DNA of 64,000 nucleotides from Lonicera japonica (lineage: Eukaryota; Streptophyta; Magnoliopsida; Dipsacales; Caprifoliaceae), in assembly GCA_021464415.1 (NCBI GenBank), contig CM038471.1, positions 74,874,851-74,938,850 on the forward strand. Direction: 5' to 3'. Position 1 is the stretch's first letter. Each line of letters starts with the position of its first letter. Of this stretch, positions 56,901-64,000 are shown piece by piece. The translations under genes and the position numbers were made by a program. Below the pieces are notes generated by a model that did no database searches, had not been told where the DNA came from, and saw only the letters and a program-made list of their open reading frames with translations.

Positions 56901-59900
56901 TTTCACTCTTTCCTATATCAACTCCTGGCTTTCCTCCTTTCCTTCAAAATTATGTTATTTCTTTCCATCCACAGAGTCCAGAAAACTGCTTCCAGAATAC
57001 ATCTTCATAACCCCTTTGTCTTTCGACCTTTCCCTTGTAACAGAATCTCCATCAACAAAAGATCCACTCCTTTCTTTGAAACACACAGCTTGTGGCAAAC
57101 TCTTTCAAAATTTTACTCTAAACAAACCAGCTTATTTTACAATGCTACACCCCTTTTTATACAACTCTTTGATCTTGAGATTCATTTATTAATTTTTTTT
57201 TTTGGATACTTGTTACATTAGTATCTCACCCTAAAGATTTAAATGTTAAGTAATAGGACAAGTGGACAACAATATATATATATATTTAGGGAAACCCCCC
57301 TAATTTTATTAATATAAAAAGTATTGAGCACTAGAGGGGGGACAAAAATACCTCCAGGAAAACATTGAGAAAACTTAAAACCACCAGAACTTAATAGGGT
57401 TCCTCTTGATCAAATTTAAATTTAGATGGCATCTCCTTGTACTGCTTTTGTAATTTCTTCTTTTGATTCTTGGAACAAAGCATTGTGAAGCCTTCATTAT
57501 CATCCATTCCTAGCTGAACCTTCAGAAACTAAACTTCCTTTAGCCAATTCTTTATCAACAGTACTACTGTCTTGCTTTTCCATTCCCATTAGCTTTGTTC
57601 CTTCAATGCATTTTTCAAACAACTTATTAGCTGGAGCAAAATCTTTTTGACTTAATTTTAGTATCATTCTTCTGCCTGCCTCTTTTCTTATGTATAGGCT
57701 TAGCCTGCATCCTTTGAGCTTCCACAACATCACATATGTCTTCAACCACGGCTGGAGCTGTCAAAATAGCAGACTGACTTAGCTTCAAATCTAATATCTT
57801 ACCATCTTCCTTCAATTGTCTAATCACCAAGTCTTTATCAGCTTGAGGCACAACAGAATTACTAGGAGTATCATCTCTCACCCCAGCTGTTGGAATAGGA
57901 ACATTATCCACCTCCTCACAGAATAATCACCCCCGTTATCTTGGCCAGAATCCTCATAAGACTCATCATCTCCCCCCTCACCATCACCAATACTAACATC
58001 TAGGACATTAGCACTGGATTCCCTCCCATTATCTTCTTCTCCTCTCTGATTTCAGCTCTACAAACTTCCTCAGCTCTAACTCAGCCCCAGCTGGAGCCAC
58101 CACTTCTTTGTTCTTCCTGTACACTTGAGTTTGAACTTTCCCTTCTTTAGCCTCTGCATAATATCTGCGAATATCATCAGTTTTGCATCCCTGAGCATCA
58201 TGACCCTACTTCAAACACTTCGAGCAATATTTCGGAATCTCACTTTCTGCCAAAAACCTTGAGATCAACATCCAATCCATATGCGTGCTGGAAATTTCTT
58301 CAATAAATTCATCTCAACACAGATTCGAGCCACACTAGGCCTTGCTAGCTGTTGTGCATCCATCTTCATCGGCGTGCCTAAAGTATGACCAATTGAGAAG
58401 AGACTTTGTTGAGCAAAAATGGACAGGAAGATATAGCAAATTATGGATTCCACATCTACCTGGAACTCTAGTGACCATTTGAAGACACGCATCAGGTATC
58501 TTTTGATATACCATCGTTCCCTCAACCAAACCTTCTGAAAATCATCCTCATGAAAAAAGGTATCAAAATATGCTTATCGTCCAGAAGACCAATGTTGAAT
58601 GCAGCTTTAAGATCAATTGAATCAAAAGTGGAATGGATCTCTAGAAGAGAAGGCCATCTGTGTGAAAATTTGCCCACTAAAGTTTGCTTAAAGGGGGATG
58701 AGAGAGCTGTGATGTCCTTTTCGGAAAAGATCATTGCTGGCTCCTCACGATGAATACTTGGCCGCTTTAATGGAACTGCAGTAGTTGAACCCTGCTTCCG
58801 CACCACCTCTGCAAAAGATTTCTTCACCTCCGACAAGGCATCGGTGGACTACATCGAATAAGAAATCTCTAGAGTCAACTTCACCTTCTTCCAAAATGTC
58901 ACCGTCACAAACCCTAACTACAACACCTTCACTCACCACGGCAACTCTCTACATATCGCTAACTCCAGCAGTCCGATAGGCTTAGTTTTCATCCCCTGGA
59001 TATGATCAACAGTGGACGTACTTAGCATGGTCTGGCGTTGGAGGCAATTGATGGAGAGTCGTCTGCATTTAGCGACGGTGGAGAGAGGTTTAGATGTGAG
59101 AGATTCAGAGAGAGAAGAGACTGAAGTTGGATTGATCAGCAGTGAAGATGACAGTCTGGGCTAGATCTGAAGGCCGATGATTGGAACTGGTTCTCGTTGG
59201 AACCCTAGCTCCGGCATTTATCCTCCATATCCATTGCCATATCCATAGTCATATTAGTGGGAAAGCAATATATATCATGCTTTCCAACAATAATTGTTGA
59301 AAACTTTTTTGGACTGTATTTTCACCTAATAATTTCAATGGTGACACATGATTCTTCTTCTGCACTTTCATATTGCGATAAGCCTTGTAAATCACTTTCA
59401 GTTTTAGAAACATTACTGAAGTATGCTTCATCATTTCATTCAAGAAAACTCTACACTAACTTCACGAAACCCTCGTAGTTCGTAAAAAAATGGAGTTCAC
59501 ATAACCCACGAGACACCAAAGTTGCTGCTTGATCGGTTACTACTATTCGCAGCACACAAACAGTACCTTGAGCCCTCAGCTCTCTCGTGTCATTTTTTAG
59601 AACCCCACAAAACAAGGCTTACCTAACCCCAACCCCTTTTCCTCACCTTTTGGAGTCCTAGCACCAAAACATACTGGCAACCTGGAGCATGTGGCTTGGA
59701 GGGTCTCAATGTACCCCTGAGGACTTGCAAGGTGCTCCAGGGGCATAGTTGACAAAAGCGTGTAGGCTCACGCCTGGGCCCGAGGCACAGTGAGGCGCAG
59801 TGTATGTGCTTCGCCTGGACAGAGGCGAGGCCACTTGAATAAGGCGTGCGCCTTAGGCTCTTGCCTTTTGTGCCCGGTTCAAGTCTTCTAATGTCTATCA

Positions 59901-62900
59901 ATTTGTTGACCTTTCGTGTTGAATCGATTCAATGACACTAGATATTCTGACCTAAGTTAGCTTTGAGCCTAAACTCACTGCTTAAAAGACTTAAAGGAAC
60001 AGTGAAATGTTCGCTCAAAACCCTAAGGAGGAGATCACAACTTTGATCTAGGGGTGTTTTTGGTTTCAGTCAGGTGATAATTAGGGAGATGCAAATCGAA
60101 ACCGAATTTTAAAATTCGGTTCGGTTTTATTTTCTAAATCTTCCAAACCCGAACCAAACTTTTTGGTTCGGTTTCTTTCAGGTTTATTCGGTTTTTATGT
60201 ATATTGTTTTTAAAAAGTCAATTAATAATCATAAGTATTATGCAATTAAAACCCGCTGCAGATCAGTTTAGAAAATTAATTTACAATGGGCAAACAACCT
60301 GGCTGCAAATCAGTATACAATGAGCAATATTAAACTGCTGCAAAACAGTGCAAACAAGCCCCAAAATCAGCCCAATATAGATACAGAAATTCAAAACAAG
60401 CAATCATATATAGAGTATAAAACTGAAGGAGACGAATCCAAAATAACGTCGTTATGCGTATAGTAGTTGATTTCGGTTTGGTTTGGTTCTGGGCTGGCCA
60501 GCCCCAGCCCCAGCCCCAAAGCCGAACCGAACCTCTTTGGTTTCGGTTCAGTTTTTAATAGATTGGTTTGGATCAGTTCGGTTCAATCGGTATTCGGATT
60601 GGTCACAACACCCCTACTTTGATCTTCTTTCCTTCTTTAAAACTTGTTCTTCCTCCTCCCTCGTTCCTCGTTCCTTCTTCGATTACTTCTAAATGGCATC
60701 AATTTCAAGTTTTTTTAATTTTTTTTACATCTCCTTTTTCCTTCCTTTTTTTAATCTAGTCTGTCAGCAATTTCAAGACCTGTTTTGTTCTCTCCCCCTT
60801 CCCCTGCTCCTTTTTGCATTTCTCTGGAATTTAATAATTAGGGACCGTTTGATAACATGGAAAATGGTAGGAAAAACAAGGTAGTTTTGTGTGAAGTTAG
60901 AAAATAAGTTGAGGGATGGGATGAGATGAGATGTTCTCTTGCTTTTTGGAATTTTCCATGTAATATTTTCCTTTAGGTGGCAGTGAAGAAAAAATTCCAC
61001 AACAAATAGGAGGATGGAGGACATCTACTCATAAAAACTGAACATGATATGGAAAGCATCTGACCACATCCCTCAACTTATTTTCCAACTTACACAAATC
61101 AATTGGTTTTGCTATTATTTTCCATCTTGTTATCAAACATACCCTTAAGTATGATGCAATTGCTACCACTTATTATTGATCCCACCTGCAAAACACCTAG
61201 AATTACCCATTTTATTACAATCATAAATTCGTAACACTCCTATAAGTACCTAAACTCTGATTAGGAACATATGTTTAAACATTTGTATGGTGCGCCTCGC
61301 TTCCACAAGGCACACACCTTGCCTTTCGCCTTTTGCCTAGGCCCTTGTGCGCCTTAAGCCTTTAACAGACCAAGGACCTGGCTACCTGAGCTTCATATAT
61401 ATATTTTTTTTGATAGAAAACCAAAGATTTCATTAACCAACTGAAAAGAAACAAAGGCAAATACAATATCAAAAAAGCTAGAGAGCAGAGGATAAGATAT
61501 CCACTGAAAGTTCTAGCGACCCGGACAAGAACAAAAACTGACCAAAATCTCTCAACACCCTACAACATTAACACTATCCAAAGAAAACAAAAGATAATCA
61601 GTTGCATCAAAACTCCTTTGGAAAAAGCCTACAACCATTGATCCTCTTGTTAAAGCTCTAACTCCAAAAGCCTTTTGCAACCTTGTATCACCACAAAATC
61701 ACCTGTGCGCAGACTGTATTCTATGCTTCCTTATAGTCTGCCGCTTATATACAGTTGCGCAGGGAATCATTGATAAAGGGGGCTCAATTGCCTCCTTATA
61801 ATCTATATGCAATGCTCTTTTACTCTTAAAAATTGAGTAAGAGATTAAAGTATATATTTTAGTTATGTTTTCCCTCTAATCTTGAAAAAATATTACTTAT
61901 ATCAGTTTTGCCCTCTACTCTAGAAAAATAACAATATAAGTACTAACTGCCCTGTTAATTGTGAGAAATTAAACTACTTGTCCTCCTTCAAAAAAATTCC
62001 TTGCTCCACCCTTCTATAGATGTATGTGTATATTTTATATAATTATTGTTATATATGCGTGTTTGACATCCATGGTTATGTAGGTAATGGTGCAAAGCAT
62101 AAACTACGTCCAAGGTTCATCTCCACATAGGAAAACCTTTACCCCTCGCAAGCAAGAAGAATTGCCCATCAAACAACAAGGTAAATGCCCCCTTAAGGTT
62201 CCCAGACCATCTGTTGTAGTTTTTGGGAAAATCACCATTTTAGTATTGGTGCACTACCATCAAGATAGACTTCTCCTATGAAAAAAGTTAAATATGTCTC
62301 ACGAACACCGTATATGCTACATTTTTATTGTCTGCACATGAAACATTAACATTAGAATTATGTGTTCCAACATCTTTATGTTTTCGGTTTATACACGACA
62401 AAACTATCTAAATCATCTTCGTTAAAAGCATAACATCCCTTTGATGTTTTGCGTTCTTGTTCCCCCATGTTTTAAATGTTTGAGAAAATTGTTAATTTAG
62501 TTTCTTCTTCTTTTTCTTTTCTTTTTTCCTTTTAATTGTGGTGTTCTGTTTTAAACTGTAGCAAGTGTGAAGGATGAAATCTCTGTTGACCAGTCACTGA
62601 AGGATCTTATTACTAAGCCTCACGAGTGGTGGGACATTAGATCGATGAAGAAGGTTCATATTTCATAATGATCTCTTGTTGAATATCTTTTTCTTTGACA
62701 TATATTTTTCTACTTAATCTGTTCACTCTTATTCATCATTTTAACAACGTTGGCTAGGGAAATTCCACGGCTGCAGCATATGAACACAAGAATAATGGCA
62801 AGCTAGTTTGGATTGACGAGTCGACTCCAGAATGGATCCTAAAGAAACTAGAGTGTTTGACATTTGATTGTAAAATTGATCATCAAGCTGTGAGAGGTGG

Positions 62901-63876
62901 TAAGTGTGCATTATCCGTATTAATTTTTTCAATTTCTAGCTATCTATATTATAAGGAACGAAAAGTCATTTTTTTTGTTCTACTCAATTAATGGTCCAAG
63001 ATTGAAACAATGTTACTTCGTCCTTCCTTAATAACCTGATGGTTTGTTGTATAAGTAAATGGGTTGGCAGTCCTTTCACAATTATATCCACGAGAAGGAC
63101 ACCTTACTGTTACATAACACATGGAGTGTTTTCTCCACAATTTGTTCTAGCCATAAGGACACTTATCCATCTTTATCCATTGGACACCCTCTTATATAAA
63201 TAGTCAATCGCACCCTTACCACAATTTTTTATTTCCTTATTCTCATGGGTGGTTGCTAGGCCTTACCAACCGCCACCGCCGGCTGGCGACTGCCATAACT
63301 CTTTGAGGTTGCTGAAGCTCCGGCGATGTTTGTGATTATATACTTTTTTATTAAAAAAAAAAAGGAGAAATTAGTGAAGGGTATATTAGGTGAAGAAAAA
63401 GGAGTGTCCTTATTTTGAAATGAAAAAGTTAGGTGTCCCTTTGGATATAATTGGGGAGGGACCCCTTAAACCCATTTCCTCTTGTTGTATGTTTCTTTGT
63501 TCTGTTGCTGAAGACAATCCAGAGTGATTTCGTAATCATCTCTTGCCAGCTAGCAAGATGAAGGATGGAGAGAGCTCTTGGAGGGACTTACTAAAAAATT
63601 CAAAACAATGGTGTGATCATCGTGAAAATAAACTCAATGGATTGGTAAATCACTCTCTCCAGATTTCTCTAGTATGTCTGATGTATCATATCAAATGACC
63701 TTTAACACTTCTCTCATTAACTTTTTAGGTGAAAGCAAAGTTCCCTGATTTTAAACACAAGGAGAGTGGCGCTGCACTTTGGCTTAACACGGCACCCCAA
63801 TGGGTTTTGCCAGGGCTTGAAGGATTAGAGTTTGATGTTCCGCCAAGTAAAACAAAACAACTAAATGTTAAAAAAG
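35518..63876 (+). CDS. OSB: Organellar single-stranded DNA-binding protein, OSB family (partial, 7 exons seen)
   Basis: Exons 35518-35969, 49793-49931, 62084-62180, 62562-62653, 62758-62899, 63550-63644 and 63729-63876 join in phase with GT-AG introns, giving about 388 residues. N-terminus MNFVSRAFAAAKLARSSSSS is rich in Ser/Ala/Arg with no acids, as in a mitochondrial or plastid transit peptide. Residues ~70-215 form the SSB-like OB-fold region (PWQAKVANSVSLIGHVQ; FEGDLAHIAACHLKKNDFVH). Two PDF motifs follow (~235-305 with WIDESTPEWILKKL; ~308-385 with LWLNTAPQWVLPGLEGL). In Arabidopsis OSB proteins bind ssDNA in organelles and restrain recombination of mitochondrial DNA. The last exon either ends at TAA 63891-63893 or, more likely, splices at 63876 and continues off the window. 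The OSB1-4 subtype is not resolved. Confidence 0.9.
36617..36810. repeat. Tandem duplication, 97 bp unit
   Basis: Two adjacent copies (36617-36713, 36714-36810) with only a few differences, both starting AGTATAGAGTTGGAGTGAAT and containing GGCTTGATTTGAGATTCACG. In OSB intron 1, just before a LINE insertion. Confidence 0.85.
36874..37789 (+). mobile_element. LINE 3' fragment (zf-RVT) in OSB intron 1
   Basis: Flanked by ATTGTAAATTG (36863-36873 and 37790-37800). The frame 36820-37617 encodes the LINE C-terminus with zf-RVT blocks (FIWKSSVPTKIKIFNWLA; SWCVLCQKTGESADLLLLHC) and a frameshift near the end. The 3' untranslated part ends in an A-rich tail. 5'-truncated. The ATG at 36820 lies in flanking DNA and is not meaningful. 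Confidence 0.75.
37801..38989. other. OSB intron 1 sequence, nothing recognised
   Basis: No family similarity read on either strand. The part after about 38640, with CT-rich runs, may already belong to the 5' untranslated region of LINE A, but no boundary or target duplication could be fixed. Confidence 0.4.
39540..40873 (+). pseudogene. LINE A ORF1 (DUF4283-like), two frames
   Basis: Frames 39540-40103 and 40070-40873 are parts of one ORF1 separated by a frameshift near 40075. The first has the DUF4283-type region (ITFTGGWVSVAGLPVSMWN; FEAKFKAKGNLNGF). The second is acidic and low in recognisable motifs. ORF1 proteins bind LINE RNA. Confidence 0.6.
41550..42290 (+). pseudogene. LINE A endonuclease domain, with stops
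   Basis: From ATG 41550 the frame reads MKIIS, stop, NVRGLG and continues through blocks WWLIGVYGP, GDFSVVRFPLEK and the closing IESDHFPLVLDANPFK and FRFENMW. These are the order of an apurinic-type endonuclease in plant L1 elements. Several in-frame stops and one shift near 42020. Followed at 42403 by the LINE B insertion. Confidence 0.65.
42404..43990 (+). mobile_element. LINE B, 5'-truncated, inserted in LINE A
   Basis: Starts at TGGTATTCCTCTGAAGGTGAAAG, which aligns with LINE A around 46557. It carries a zf-RVT end (ENIDHMLVHCSFSIYMWSKA, 43449 onward) and ends in a LINE 3' tail with poly-A near 43990. The LINE A frame breaks off after 42403 and resumes at about 43994. A short AAAAGT match at both sides is compatible with a target duplication. 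Itself interrupted by the MULE-like element 42543-43438. Confidence 0.7.
42543..43438. mobile_element. MULE-like element (possible Pack-MULE) inside LINE B
   Basis: Flanked by an 11 bp direct repeat ATGGAGGTGAG (42532-42542, 43439-43449). The undisturbed LINE A homologue (46684 onward) shows one copy. The ends are inverted: GGTAGTCGATATCGTGTATC on the left, GGTAGTAGATATCGTACAAT read inward from the right, followed by dense CGATACG/CGTATCG motifs. The interior 42830-43200 looks like a gene 5' region: CT-rich runs and a short frame MALCFLILSTFYQTEHEKEN. No transposase. Confidence 0.7.
43994..45300 (+). pseudogene. LINE A reverse transcriptase, decayed
   Basis: Frame 44213-45067 gives NSKLFHIVANSKKVNKI, ALGPDGFTIEVFKKGWE and FKIDFEKAYDHVEWDSL. 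After a frameshift, 44884-45312 gives ASRGIRQGDSLSHFIFV and LQFADDTIFF, keeping the FADD box. Stops upstream and a shift at about 44900 break it. Confidence 0.75.
45437..45785 (-). mobile_element. LINE C, antisense fragment inside LINE A
   Basis: Left end begins with T residues and the reverse complement of a LINE 3' tail (GTTGGTGGACTGCTTGTCCC on the minus strand). The right end reads, on the minus strand, as the conserved WMERNYRIF-like C-terminus. Flanks CCTTGAGAGTATTCTAAATT (45418-) and CCTTGAAAGTATTCCAATTT (45791-) are an imperfect ~22 bp target duplication. So it is older than the young LINE at 4193. Confidence 0.65.
46020..46810 (+). pseudogene. LINE A C-terminal part with zf-RVT
   Basis: Frames 46036-46359 and 46332-46811 read CSITKSKYGLRENGWDANM, IRFWEDIWVGDSTL, then zf-RVT blocks FIWKVGILPKVKVFACLASW and CCILCKKGGENIDHMLVHC. 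The frame breaks near 46735. Closely matches LINE B, which allowed LINE B's insertion point and the MULE target site to be checked. Confidence 0.7.
47254..49792. other. Rest of OSB intron 1
   Basis: AT-rich. A possible old LINE-like 3' tail lies near 49560-49700. Around 48790-49010 are diverged repeats of a GAT(G/C)AAAGA...AAGGG motif. No gene found. Confidence 0.4.
49793..49931 (+). CDS. OSB: OSB exon 2 (OB-fold core)
   Basis: Acceptor AATAG ends at 49792 and donor CCAG|GTAATC follows 49931. It encodes IPVIFEGDLAHIAACHLKKN and FVHIYGQLSVDPPPFTLTEG, unmistakable OSB-family sequence. It stands alone between two transposon-filled introns of about 13.8 and 12.2 kb. Confidence 0.92.
50787..51819 (+). 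mobile_element. LINE D, 5'-truncated, OSB intron 2
   Basis: Flanked by ATCAATGAAAYGG (50774-50786, 51820-51832; one difference). Reads IRFWEDLWVGDCPLSNSF and, after a shift, 50991-51653 with WTGDKSGVFSCKFFF, FAWLAFWKKVNTCDVLQ and the C-terminal WPERNSRIFEDK. The 3' tail GGTGGACTTCTGGTTCCCC ends in poly-A at 51818. It is related to LINE A but not identical. Confidence 0.8.
51833..54300. other. OSB intron 2 sequence, nothing recognised
   Basis: No family similarity, RNA gene or clear repeat on either strand. Confidence 0.4.
54430..54760 (-). mobile_element. LINE zf-RVT scrap, antisense
   Basis: Minus-strand reading across frame breaks gives a VNTCDM-Q-KRPEILISPS-CVLC-like zf-RVT block near 54600. 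Heavily decayed, boundaries unknown. Confidence 0.45.
55034..55242 (+). repeat. TRIM1 5' LTR
   Basis: 209 bp, TGTTAAC at the start, with a TATATAAAGGGTCTC promoter-like stretch inside. Followed directly by the primer-binding site. Confidence 0.85.
55910..56225. repeat. Diverged short repeats inside TRIM1
   Basis: Several loosely spaced copies of a CCAGACAA(C/T)CAGAGC(C/T)GAAC-CTCC motif. Also near 55871-55908 a second version of the sequence that precedes the 3' LTR (CAAGTTGGT...TGAGTTTGAGGGGG). Confidence 0.55.
56304..56510 (+). repeat. TRIM1 3' LTR (last bases displaced by TRIM2)
   Basis: Matches the 5' LTR. Its final CTTAA is duplicated by the TRIM2 insertion and its closing CA lies at 56831-56832. 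Confidence 0.85.
56511..56825 (+). mobile_element. TRIM2, SMART-size LTR element (315 bp)
   Basis: Two 74 bp LTRs (56511-56584 and 56752-56825) beginning TGTTGAAGAG and ending TAACA. A primer site TAGTATCAGAGCTC (56585-) and a purine tract GTGAGGGGGAG before the second LTR. A perfect 5 bp target duplication CTTAA (56506-56510, 56826-56830). All hallmarks of a complete LTR retrotransposon in 315 bp, non-coding. It sits in the last seven bases of TRIM1's 3' LTR. Confidence 0.9.
57280..59000 (-). pseudogene. LINE ORF1 (DUF4283 plus zinc knuckle) remnant
   Basis: Minus-strand frames in order: 58939-58745 (acidic N-terminus, VVHRCLVGGEE), 58836-58522 (KSFAEVVRKQG; FKQTLVGKFSHRWPSLLEIH), 58525-58265 (VFKWSLEFQVDVES; RPSVARICVEMNLLKKFP), a zinc knuckle near 58240-58190 (YCSKCLK, then GHDAQGC), then basic/acidic stretches to 57500. 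A LINE-like 3' tail lies near 57280-57350. ORF2 is absent. Multiple frame breaks. Confidence 0.65.
59740..59890. repeat. GC-rich AGGCGC repeat, first part
   Basis: GGCG/CGCC-rich block with GCGTGCGCCTTAGGC. A similar block lies at 61285-61375. Both lack coding capacity. Confidence 0.4.
60049..60616. mobile_element. Non-autonomous hAT element
   Basis: 568 bp flanked by a perfect 8 bp duplication CTTTGATC (60041-60048, 60617-60624). Termini TAGGGGTGTT and, read inward, TAGGGGTGTT: identical over at least 10 bp. The interior carries many GGTTCGGTTT / AAACCGAACC motifs. No transposase. The 8 bp duplication and YAGGG-type ends are hAT features. Confidence 0.85.
60841..61146. mobile_element. Tourist-like MITE, OSB intron 2
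   Basis: Ends GGGACCGTTTGATAACATGG and, read inward from the right, GGGTATGTTTGATAACAAGA. Flanked by TTA on both sides. Same family style as the LNK2 intronic MITEs (GAGATGTTCTC and TTTCCAACTTA blocks). Confidence 0.7.
61285..61375. repeat. GC-rich AGGCGC repeat, second part
   Basis: GTGCGCCTCGC...TTGTGCGCCTTAAGCC. Resembles 59740-59890 and may be the other half of one element split by the hAT and MITE insertions between them. Confidence 0.4.
61405..61720 (-). mobile_element. LINE 3' tail, antisense
   Basis: Begins with a T run (61407-61419) followed by the reverse complement of a LINE 3' end and its C-terminal region. Decayed. Confidence 0.45.
62084..62180 (+). CDS. OSB: OSB exon 3
   Basis: Acceptor TGTAG ends at 62083 and donor CAAG|GTAAAT follows 62180. 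Encodes VMVQSINYVQGSS, the last strand of the OB fold, then a basic linker. Phase 0 in, phase 1 out. Confidence 0.88.
62562..62653 (+). CDS. OSB: OSB exon 4 (first half of PDF module 1)
   Basis: Acceptor TGTAG ends at 62561 and donor AAG|GTTCAT follows 62653. Encodes SLKDLITKPHEWWDIRSMKK, the opening of a PDF module. Phase 1 in, phase 0 out. Confidence 0.88.
62758..62899 (+). CDS. OSB: OSB exon 5 (second half of PDF module 1)
   Basis: Acceptor GCTAG ends at 62757 and donor GGTG|GTAAGT follows 62899. Encodes LVWIDESTPEWILKKLECLT, the ssDNA-binding PDF core. Phase 0 in, phase 1 out. Confidence 0.9.
63057..63477. mobile_element. MITE-like foldback element, OSB intron 5
   Basis: 421 bp with inverted ends: AAATGGGTT...CAATTATATCCA...AGGACACC on the left and the same order read inward from the right. 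No target duplication resolved. Makes up most of this intron. Confidence 0.6.
63550..63644 (+). CDS. OSB: OSB exon 6 (first half of PDF module 2)
   Basis: Acceptor GCCAG ends at 63549 and donor TTG|GTAAAT follows 63644. Encodes SSWRDLLKNSKQWCDHRENK. Same phases (1 in, 0 out) and near-same length as exon 4. Confidence 0.88.
63729..63876 (+). CDS. OSB: OSB exon 7 (second half of PDF module 2)
   Basis: Acceptor TTTAG ends at 63728. Encodes FKHKESGAALWLNTAPQWVL and PGLEGLEF. A donor GGT-type site G|GTGAAT at 63876 matches the phase-1 exit of exon 5, suggesting a further module beyond the window. If not spliced, the frame stops at 63891-63893. Confidence 0.85.
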
Positions 63877-64000
63877 GTGAATGTTTTACATAAATTTTGG
63901 ATTTCATTATCAATTTTGCAAACTTGTTATGTGCGTTTATTGACTTGCCTTTGCATTTGGAACATAAATATGACTACTGAAGTACTGAGTATCCTAGCAC

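Larger units (their letters stand above)
54880..57180 (-). mobile_element. LINE fragment, antisense, split by TRIM1
   Basis: The right part (56833-57120) reads on the minus strand as a LINE C-terminus with a WMERNNIILKE-like block. The left part (54880-55033) is a LINE 3' tail on the minus strand, with the TAGCTTTATACG and TTAATAATAAAATTATTTTC stretch and poly-T at 54879. The two halves are separated by the nested TRIM1/TRIM2. Confidence 0.5.

Overview
The window is nuclear DNA from a flowering plant, almost certainly a eudicot: AT-rich, with small GT-AG exons, and dominated by plant transposable elements and old pararetrovirus copies. Two host genes can be rebuilt exon by exon.

(1) LNK2, a clock-output transcriptional coactivator, lies on the minus strand at 15503-25233. 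It has eight exons whose phases join exactly into 639 codons.

(2) A gene for an organellar single-stranded DNA-binding protein of the OSB family lies on the plus strand from 35518 to the right edge. Seven exons are visible: a transit-peptide-like N-terminus, an OB-fold region and two PDF modules. The gene probably continues outside the window. Its first two introns are about 13.8 and 12.2 kb, swollen by inserted elements, yet every splice phase is kept.

Layout. 1-1783: degenerate Ty1-copia pol on the minus strand with its polypurine tract and the edge of its LTR. 1783-8665: two direct copies (A, B) of a ~1.6 kb LTR-like repeat; copy B is interrupted by a young 5'-truncated LINE (4193-7658) with a 16 bp target duplication and an uninterrupted endonuclease-end/RT/zf-RVT/RNase H frame. 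8830-9344: MULE-like non-autonomous element. 10690-13830: tandem remnants of copia gag-PBS-LTR. 15.5-25.2 kb: LNK2, with several Tourist-like MITEs and a LINE scrap in its introns. 26.6-33.3 kb: a mosaic of endogenous Caulimoviridae fragments in both orientations, decayed and non-functional. 33.3-34.0 kb: inverted copy D of the LTR-like repeat. 34.3 kb: a 153 bp foldback element. 35.5-63.9 kb: OSB.

The OSB introns hold a nested stack: LINE A is interrupted by LINE B, which carries a MULE-like element, and also by an antisense LINE C. They also hold LINE D, a 1.5 kb TRIM containing a 315 bp SMART-size TRIM, a LINE ORF1 (DUF4283) remnant, a hAT element and more MITEs.

The two host genes act in separate systems (circadian transcription; organelle DNA maintenance). 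Nothing in the sequence links them functionally. No tRNA, rRNA or CRISPR was seen. No wholly new system was found; the most unusual content is the virus mosaic and the nested elements, several dated relative to one another by target-site duplications.
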